NCBI GenBank assembly: GCA_052168355.1
Contig: JBQLZQ010000031.1
Span: forward strand, 1-36,451
Direction of reading: 5' to 3'
DNA from: JBQLZQ01 sp052168355
GTDB taxonomy: Bacteria; Pseudomonadota; Alphaproteobacteria; DSM-16000; Inquilinaceae
Length of the DNA stretch: 36,451 nucleotides
The position numbers were made by a program, and so were the translations under genes. This document shows positions 31,172 to 36,451 of this stretch, one piece after another; positions within the stretch are counted from its first letter, which is position 1, and the number at the start of each line of letters is the position of its first letter. Below the pieces are notes generated by a model. It had not been told where the DNA came from. It did no database searches and saw nothing but the letters and a program-made list of their open reading frames with translations.

Positions 31172-32335
31172 ATGACGATTGCTGACGTAACTGCGACTCT
31201 GTTCGCATTCCCCTATCACAACTGCCGCAATATCTCCTCGCCCGAAGACACGGGCGCAGGCCGCAAGGTTTATTCTGGCACGGCGCCCGCGCGTTCGGTG
31301 CTGGAACTTGAGGACAACGAGAATGTCCGCGAGTACTTGGTGGAAGCCAAGGGTAAGCAGAAGAAAAGCCCGACCTTGGTTCATCAGGCGATCCGCAAGA
31401 CCTTGAAAGACAATACAACCCTGTTCTCGATCCTCAACGGCGGTATCGTGATTGTCGCCCGCGATGCCGAGGTGGACGACAAGAACAAGAGGATGACTTT
31501 GCTCAAGCCGAGCATCATCAACGGTTCTCAGACCCAGGGCGAGCTTCGGAAGTTCTACGCCGAGACCTTCAACGGTGACTACGACGAGCCGAGCATCCGG
31601 TACGAGATCATCGTGACGGACGATGACGACCTGATTGCCGAAATCTCCATCGCGCGGAATTTCCAGAACGACGTGCGGGCTTTGTCCATCGCCGGGCGCC
31701 GCGGCCACCTGGACGCGCTCGAAACGCGGATGGCCGAGCACTTCCCGGATGTTCGCTTGCAAAAGAGCGAGAGCGAGCAGAACGACAAGGAAGGCACCCT
31801 CGACACCGAGAAGCTGATCCAGGTCGCGTTCGCCGCGATGCCGGTCGAGATGATGGAGAAGTTCAAGAGGCAGTCGGACCCCGAGAACAAGGTGTTCTCC
31901 TATAGCCAGAAGACTCGCTGCCTGAAACTGTTCCAAGAACTGGTCGAGCAACCTGACCACAAAGAAATCTATGATTGCTTCCTCGACGTGGCGCCGATTG
32001 CGTGGCAGCTTTACATCACCTGGAAGCAGCACCAGGGCTTTATCGGCACGGGTATTCGCTCAATCGAGCGCGAAGATCGCCGCGTCAAGGAAGTGCCGGA
32101 CGGCCTAGTTTTCCCGATCATCTCGGCGCACTCCGTCTTCATCAAGAAAAAAGGGCTGCGCTGGAAGCTTCACAAACCTGAGGTGCTGACGGACGCCGAG
32201 TTGATCCATGCAGCCAATCAGGCTTACCAGGAAATGGCGAACCACAACCCGCAGACAATGGGCAAGAACAAGGCTTGCTACTCCCACTTGATGCAGGTCA
32301 CAAGCATCTTCGCGCGCCTGGCCCTTTCCTCTTAA
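31172..32335 (+). CDS. AIPR-type (abortive infection phage resistance) protein
   Basis: This 387-residue soluble protein resembles the AIPR family of phage-resistance and restriction-linked proteins. It has NVREYLVEAK (51-60) and QAIRKTLKDNTTLFSILNGGIVIVA (72-96), where the family has N-N-G-I. The strongly typical LLKPSIINGSQTQGELRKFY follows (111-129), with DDDLIAEISIARNFQN downstream. The ATG at 31172 has GAGGT upstream. It stands alone, without restriction genes, between a cpdB remnant and cpdB, and ends at a perfect hairpin. Its base composition is lower in GC than the flanking cpdB, which suggests transfer. A defence function is a family-based inference; the mechanism is unknown. Confidence 0.75.
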   Translation: MTIADVTATLFAFPYHNCRNISSPEDTGAGRKVYSGTAPARSVLELEDNENVREYLVEAKGKQKKSPTLVHQAIRKTLKDNTTLFSILNGGIVIVARDAEVDDKNKRMTLLKPSIINGSQTQGELRKFYAETFNGDYDEPSIRYEIIVTDDDDLIAEISIARNFQNDVRALSIAGRRGHLDALETRMAEHFPDVRLQKSESEQNDKEGTLDTEKLIQVAFAAMPVEMMEKFKRQSDPENKVFSYSQKTRCLKLFQELVEQPDHKEIYDCFLDVAPIAWQLYITWKQHQGFIGTGIRSIEREDRRVKEVPDGLVFPIISAHSVFIKKKGLRWKLHKPEVLTDAELIHAANQAYQEMANHNPQTMGKNKACYSHLMQVTSIFARLALSS

Positions 32336-32340
32336 TACAG

Positions 32341-32364
32341 AACGGGCCCCAATTGGGGCCCGTT
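32341..32364 (+). terminator. Hairpin downstream of the AIPR gene
   Basis: AACGGGCCCC (32341-32350) and GGGGCCCGTT (32355-32364) form a perfect ten-base stem with an AATT loop, starting six bases after the AIPR stop. The downstream stretch is only moderately T-rich. It is most probably the terminator of the AIPR transcript. Confidence 0.65.
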
Positions 32365-32582
32365 CGCGTTCATTTGCAGGATCTACTCTGTTGAAATGCG
32401 CTCCCGCACGCGCATCCAGGGCGCAACGTTAGCGGCGGGCGGCGGGTTCGTCCAGCGGTCGCACGCGGCGCCGGCCCGCACATGCGGCGCGTGCCAAGCG
32501 GCCATCCCGGTGCTACGCTTTTTCCAGGCAGCAACGCTCGCCTCTGTCCAGCACGGCGGCGGGCATGGGAAAGGGACGGGGC

Positions 32583-34580
32583 ATGACCGAACTCACAAGG
32601 CATTCCGGCCGGCTTTGCGCCAGCGTGGGGTTGGGCGCCGGCATCGGGTTGGCGGCAGCGGCCGCCTTTCTGGCCGTGGCGGGGCCGGCGGGGGCGGAAC
32701 CTGCCCAGGTCGATCTGCGAGTCATGGAGACCACCGACGTCCACGTCCACATCCAGCCCTACGATTATTACCGCGACCGGGCCGACGATACGGTCGGGCT
32801 GGCCAAGACCGCCTCGCTGATCGCGGCGGCCAGGGCGGAGGTCGCCAACAGCCTGCTGTTCGACAATGGCGATCTGATCCAGGGCAACCCGATGGGCGAC
32901 TACATGGCCACTGTGCGCGGGGTCGAGGCGGGCGACGTGCACCCGGTCTACAAGGCCATGAACCTGATCGACTACGACGCCGGCAATCTGGGCAACCACG
33001 AATTCAACTACGGCATCGACTATCTGGAGCGGGTGCTGGCCGGGGCGGCGTTTCCCTATGTCTCGGCCAACGTCGTCCAGGCCGATGGCGATGACGATCC
33101 GTGGAACAACGTGCCCTTCATAGACCCCTACATCCTGCTGGAGCGGACCCTGACCGACCGGGACAGGGCCGAGCACCCGATCACCATCGGCGTCATCGGG
33201 TTCGTGCCGCCGCAGATCGTGGTCTGGGACCGGGCCCATCTGGAGGGGCGGCTGGAAAGCCGCGACATCGTCGAGACCGCCGAACGGCTGGTGCCCGAGA
33301 TGCGGGCGGCCGGCGCCGACATCGTCGTGGCCATCCCCCATTCGGGCTTCACCGTCGAAACACCGGAGGGGCGCGACGAGAACGCCAGCTTCTATCTGAG
33401 CGCCGTGGACGGCATCGACGCCATCCTGTTCGGCCACGCCCACCGGGTCTTTCCGGGCGAGGATTACGAGGGCATGGAGGGAGTCGACGCGGTCGCCGGC
33501 ACCCTCAACGGCGTGCCGTCGGTCATGCCCGGCTTCTGGGGCAGCCATCTGGGCATCGTCGATCTGGCGCTCAGCGTCGAGGACGGGGTGTGGAGCGTCG
33601 ACAGCGCCACGGTCGAGGCGCGGCCCATCTACCGGCGCGACGGGCGCGAGGTGGTGGCCCTGGTCGATCCCGACCCCGCCATCCTGGACGCCGTGGCGGA
33701 GGAGCACGCGGCCACCCTGGATTTCGTGCGCGAGGCGGTGGGCCGGACCACCGCACCGATCACCAGTTATTTCGCCCTGGTCGCCGACGATCCGTCGATC
33801 CAAATCGTGACTGACGCCCAGAAATGGTACGTCGAGACCCTGGTCCAGGGGTCGGAGTATGACGGCATCCCGGTGCTGTCGGCCGGCGCGCCCTTCAAGG
33901 CCGGTGGCCGCGGCGGGCCCGACTATTATACCGACGTGGCGGCCGGCGAGATCGCCATCAAGAATGTCGCCGATCTGTATCTCTATCCCAACACGGTGCG
34001 CGCCGTGCTGCTCACCGGCGCCCAGGTCAAGGACTGGCTGGAGATGTCGGCCAACATGTTCAACACCATCGATCCGGCCGGGACGGAGGATCAGGCGCTG
34101 ATCAACCCCGACTTTCCGTCCTTCAACTTCGACGTGATCGACGGGCTGACCTACCGCATCGACGTCACCCGGCCGCCCAAGTTCGACACCGAGGGCGGGT
34201 TGGCCAACCCCGACAGCAGCCGGATCGTCGATCTGCGCTATCAGGGCCAGCCGGTCGATCCGGATCAGAAGTTCATCGTCGCCACCAACAACTACCGGGC
34301 AGGCGGCGGTGGTGGCTTCCCCCATCTCGACGGCTCCAACATCATCGTCGAGGCGCCCGACGCCAACCGCGACGTCATCGTCCGCTACCTGCTCGAAAAG
34401 GGCGAGATCGACCCCTCGGCCGACGACAATTGGCGCCTCGCGCCGATCGCCGGGCCGGCCAAGGTCAGCTTCGAAACGGGGCCGGCCGCCCAGGCGCACA
34501 TCACCGGCCGCGACGATATCGAGTATCTGGAGACCCTGGACAGCGGCTTTGCCAAGTACCGGCTGGATCTGGGGAACTGA
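32583..34580 (+). CDS. cpdB: 2',3'-cyclic-nucleotide 2'-phosphodiesterase/3'-nucleotidase
   Basis: This 665-residue periplasmic enzyme has a signal peptide (cleaved near AGA-EP, residue 38) and an N-terminal metallophosphatase domain with RVMETTDVHVHI (Asp52, His54), LLFDNGDLIQGNPMGDYM, LGNHEFNYG and FGHAHRVFPG. The C-terminal 5'-nucleotidase domain contains VLSAGAPFKAGGRGGPDYYT, ADLYLYPNT and FNFDVIDGLTYRIDVT. The close match along its length to enterobacterial CpdB supports the call. It splits 2',3'-cyclic nucleotides and 3'-nucleotides to salvage nucleosides and phosphate. The ATG at 32583 has GGGAAAGGGACGGGG upstream; an ATG at 32565 is possible. A decayed relative lies at 30714-30945. 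Confidence 0.95.
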   Translation: MTELTRHSGRLCASVGLGAGIGLAAAAAFLAVAGPAGAEPAQVDLRVMETTDVHVHIQPYDYYRDRADDTVGLAKTASLIAAARAEVANSLLFDNGDLIQGNPMGDYMATVRGVEAGDVHPVYKAMNLIDYDAGNLGNHEFNYGIDYLERVLAGAAFPYVSANVVQADGDDDPWNNVPFIDPYILLERTLTDRDRAEHPITIGVIGFVPPQIVVWDRAHLEGRLESRDIVETAERLVPEMRAAGADIVVAIPHSGFTVETPEGRDENASFYLSAVDGIDAILFGHAHRVFPGEDYEGMEGVDAVAGTLNGVPSVMPGFWGSHLGIVDLALSVEDGVWSVDSATVEARPIYRRDGREVVALVDPDPAILDAVAEEHAATLDFVREAVGRTTAPITSYFALVADDPSIQIVTDAQKWYVETLVQGSEYDGIPVLSAGAPFKAGGRGGPDYYTDVAAGEIAIKNVADLYLYPNTVRAVLLTGAQVKDWLEMSANMFNTIDPAGTEDQALINPDFPSFNFDVIDGLTYRIDVTRPPKFDTEGGLANPDSSRIVDLRYQGQPVDPDQKFIVATNNYRAGGGGGFPHLDGSNIIVEAPDANRDVIVRYLLEKGEIDPSADDNWRLAPIAGPAKVSFETGPAAQAHITGRDDIEYLETLDSGFAKYRLDLGN

Positions 34581-34630
34581 CGGGGAGGCGGCGCGGGTCG
34601 TTACGCCGGACCCTCATAGATAGTCTCCGC

Positions 34631-35130
34631 GAGCCCCGGACGCCGATCCGGGGCCCGTGCAAGGCCGTGGCGCCGTGAGAAAAGCGAACGGCGCCGTCGC
34701 GCACAGGTCCCGCATCGCGTGCGGGACTCGTCGTCCCGGTTTTCCCGGCGGAGGAGTCCAAGGAAAGAAGCCGGCGAGCCCCGGACACCGATCCGGGGCC
34801 CGTGCAGGACGGTGACGCCTTGAGAAAAGCGAACGGCGCCGTCCCGCACAGGTCCCGCATCGCGTGCGGGACTCGTCGTCTGGAATGGCGCGGTGGAGAA
34901 GTCCAAAGATAAGGGGCCGCGAGCCCCGGACACCGATCCGGGGCCTGTGCAGGACGGTGACGCCTTGAGAAAAGCGAACGGTGCCGTCGCGCACAGGTCC
35001 CGCATCGCGTGCGGGACTCGTCGTCCACATTTTCTCGGCGGAGAAATCCAAAGAAAGGGGCCGCGAGCCCCGGACGAAGATCCGGGGCCCGTGCGCGACG
35101 GCGCCGTTGGCTTTTGGTGTGAGCGAAACG
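34631..35130. repeat. Array of 145-bp tandem repeats with two hairpins each
   Basis: Three full units (starts 34631, 34776 and 34921; periods 145, 145 and 144) and a partial fourth (35065 to about 35130) fill the gap between cpdB and rlmB. Each full unit begins with hairpin arms GCCCCGGA and TCCGGGGC around six bases. It then has a conserved segment ending in CGCACAG, and a second hairpin GTCCCGCA / TGCGGGAC around five bases. The last part of each unit is more variable. Long open frames run through it on the minus strand, but they encode only repeated low-complexity Arg-rich text and are not genes. The arrangement resembles amplified REP-like palindromic elements. Confidence 0.9.
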
Positions 35131-35147
35131 GGCTACGGGGCCGCGCC

Positions 35148-35945
35148 CTACCGCCGGCACAACTCGTAAAGGGCCACCGCGGCGGCGTTGGAGACGTTGA
35201 GGCTGGCGATCGGGCCGGCGGTGGGCAGCCGCGCCAGAACGTCGCAGCGCTCCCGCGTCAGGCGGCGCAGACCGCTTCCCTCGGCCCCCAGGACCAGGGC
35301 GACGCGGCCGGTCGGCGCGGCCTCGGCGAGGGTGCGGTCGCCCTCCTCGGCCAGCCCGACCATCCAGAACCCCCAGTCGCGCAGCCGGTCCAGGGCCTGG
35401 GCCAGGTTGCCGACCCGCACCAGCCCGACATGCTCGACCGCGCCCGACGCGGCCTTGGCCAGGGTGCCGGTCACCTCCGGCGCGTGGCGTTCGGTGACGA
35501 TCACCGCCAGGGCGCCAAAGGCAGCGGCCGAGCGCAGCACGGCGCCGACATTGTGCGGGTCCGTGACCTGGTCGAGAACCACCAGACGGGCGCTGGCGGC
35601 GCCGTCGGCGGCCCGGCCGATATCGTCCAGATTCATCGGCTGCAGGGGCGCCGCGTCCAGGGCGACGCCCTGATGGACGGCGCCGCCCAGCATCCGGTCC
35701 AGCGCCGCCCGGTCCACGGTTTCCGGCGCCGGCCGCGGCAGTTTCCGGGACGCCGCCGCCGCCAGGGCGTCGGCCAGAGCCTCCAGCCCCGCCGGGGTGG
35801 CGATCAGCCGCCGGCAGGTCCGCTCGGGGTTCAGCCAGGCCGCGCGAACCGCGTGAAGGCCGTGCAGCAGGCGGTCGGAGGCGGCGCCCTGGCGGGAGGG
35901 CCGGGGCCCCTGATGCCGGCGCGCCGGTTTGCGCGATGTCGTCAT
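35148..35945 (-). CDS. rlmB: 23S rRNA (guanosine-2'-O-)-methyltransferase RlmB (SpoU family)
   Basis: This 265-residue protein has a basic N-terminal tail, an L30e-like substrate-binding part (LLHGLHAVRAAWLNPERTCRRL) and the SPOUT knot. The knot motifs are LDQVTDPHNVGAVLRSAAAFGA, LVLGAEGSGLRRLTRERCD and IASLNVSNAAAVALYEL. It methylates the 2'-hydroxyl of a guanosine in 23S rRNA using S-adenosylmethionine. It is divergent from tRNA-Tyr, an order common near tuf in alphaproteobacteria. The ATG at 35945 is the best start; a longer frame upstream has no support. Confidence 0.94.
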   Translation of the reverse strand: MTTSRKPARRHQGPRPSRQGAASDRLLHGLHAVRAAWLNPERTCRRLIATPAGLEALADALAAAASRKLPRPAPETVDRAALDRMLGGAVHQGVALDAAPLQPMNLDDIGRAADGAASARLVVLDQVTDPHNVGAVLRSAAAFGALAVIVTERHAPEVTGTLAKAASGAVEHVGLVRVGNLAQALDRLRDWGFWMVGLAEEGDRTLAEAAPTGRVALVLGAEGSGLRRLTRERCDVLARLPTAGPIASLNVSNAAAVALYELCRR

Positions 35946-36026
35946 CGTTCCATCCTGCAGCGACCGCCCGCCGGCCGCCAGTCCCTTCGCGGGACCGCCT
36001 TGGATCGGCCACAGGCCCGTAATAAG

Positions 36027-36056
36027 TTGACAAGACCGGCCAAACCTAGCTAGTCA
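36027..36056 (+). promoter_or_regulatory. Candidate promoter of the tRNA-Tyr/tRNA-Gly/tuf unit
   Basis: A consensus -35 TTGACA (36027-36032) is followed after 18 bases by TAGTCA (36051-36056), a weak -10. It lies about 38 bases upstream of tRNA-Tyr, a reasonable distance. The -10 match is poor, so the exact position is uncertain. Confidence 0.4.
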
Positions 36057-36094
36057 CCCGACGCCGTTCGGGCTGGCTTTGCCGGCGCGGGAAC

Positions 36095-36180
36095 GGAGGG
36101 GTGGCCGAGTGGTTAAAGGCAGCAGACTGTAAATCTGCCCGCGTATGCGTACGCTGGTTCGAATCCAGCCCCCTCCACCA
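36095..36180 (+). tRNA. tRNA-Tyr(GTA)
   Basis: This is an 86-base class II tRNA with a long variable arm. The acceptor stem GGAGGGG pairs with CCCCTCC and the CCA end is encoded. Anticodon stem GCAGA/TCTGC carries loop CTGTAAA, anticodon GTA (Tyr). The T-arm GGTTCGAATCC is canonical. The first of two tRNA genes before tuf, it lies 39 bases from tRNA-Gly. Confidence 0.98.
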
Positions 36181-36219
36181 AATTCCCAGCCGGACGGCGG
36201 CGCTCCGGTGCGGTGTTTT

Positions 36220-36293
<74 letters not shown>

Positions 36294-36396
36294 ACCCGGT
36301 GCCTTGACCCATCGCCCATGTCGGGCAACGTCGGCCGCCCGCTTGGGGCGCCCCGGCGGATCGGAAACCACGGAAGCGACAGGAAGCCGGAAAACC

Positions 36397-36451
36397 ATGG
36401 CGAAGGCGAAGTTCGAGCGTACGAAGCCGCACTGCAACATTGGGACGATAG
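36397..36451 (+). CDS. tuf: Elongation factor Tu, first 18 codons (cut by window end)
   Basis: The frame begins MAKAKFERTKPHCNIGTI, the classic EF-Tu N-terminus that leads into the GHVDHGKT GTP-binding loop just beyond the window. AGGAAGCCGG precedes the ATG. EF-Tu delivers aminoacyl-tRNA to the ribosome. Its position after tRNA-Tyr and tRNA-Gly is typical. Only 55 bases are visible. Confidence 0.95.
   Translation, partial: MAKAKFERTKPHCNIGTI

Noticed and set aside
32370..34499. Minus-strand open frame of 709 codons
   Set aside because: It is antisense to cpdB, which has full family motifs; the minus frame has none.
34631..35130. CRISPR array
   Set aside because: The units are contiguous 145-bp tandem copies without short repeats and unique spacers, and there are no cas genes nearby.
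34501..36033. Minus-strand frame of 510 codons, with further repetitive Arg-rich frames in the repeat region
   Set aside because: They are produced by the 145-bp repeats and by the alternative frame of rlmB; the translated text simply repeats with the DNA.

Overview
The window is high-GC DNA from an alphaproteobacterium, most likely a Rhodospirillales-type organism. The right edge supports this: rlmB (minus strand) stands beside tRNA-Tyr(GTA), tRNA-Gly(TCC) and the first codons of tuf, a layout typical of Alphaproteobacteria. DUF1127 proteins, a GAF histidine kinase, a small CxxC/CxxC ribbon protein and a CpdB nucleotidase fit the same group. The assignment rests on gene content and order, not on a database search.

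Left part (1-7.5 kb). A minus-strand cassette carries a 2OG-Fe dioxygenase of the amino-acid hydroxylase type, an EamA exporter and a broken formyltransferase-like gene, with a divergent Lrp/AsnC regulator. CvpA and a Nudix hydrolase follow. A zinc-site ArsR/SmtB regulator is divergent from an acetylpolyamine amidohydrolase, which converges on N-carbamoylputrescine amidase (a polyamine pair). A 550-bp AT-rich gap and a MarR regulator complete this part.

Middle (7.5-25 kb). A complete vitamin B12 uptake operon, btuB-btuF-btuC-btuD-tonB, lies behind a clear cobalamin riboswitch with a well-placed promoter. Next come a DUF1127 protein, a WYL regulator and a small glyoxalase-superfamily-type protein. 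A quinone/electrophile operon follows (wrbA, glutathionyl-hydroquinone reductase, pirin, Tat-exported serine hydrolase) with a divergent LysR regulator and a T-N11-A box. After it are argS, a membrane glycosyltransferase-like protein, small unknown proteins and a PilZ protein.

Right part (25-36.5 kb). This holds secreted small proteins, msrA, an orphan GAF-histidine kinase overlapped by a DUF1127-like frame, and a gamma-glutamyltransferase-family protein without a signal peptide. A compact accessory patch follows: vapBC with an operator on its -10 box, tRNA-Thr(TGT), a decayed fragment of a second cpdB, and a stand-alone AIPR-type (abortive-infection phage resistance) gene. Then come intact cpdB, an array of 145-bp tandem repeats with two hairpins per unit, and the conserved rlmB/tRNA/tuf region.

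The most unusual items are the dioxygenase cassette, whose iron-binding Asp appears to be Tyr; the AIPR gene wedged between a cpdB remnant and cpdB; and the double-hairpin tandem repeat.
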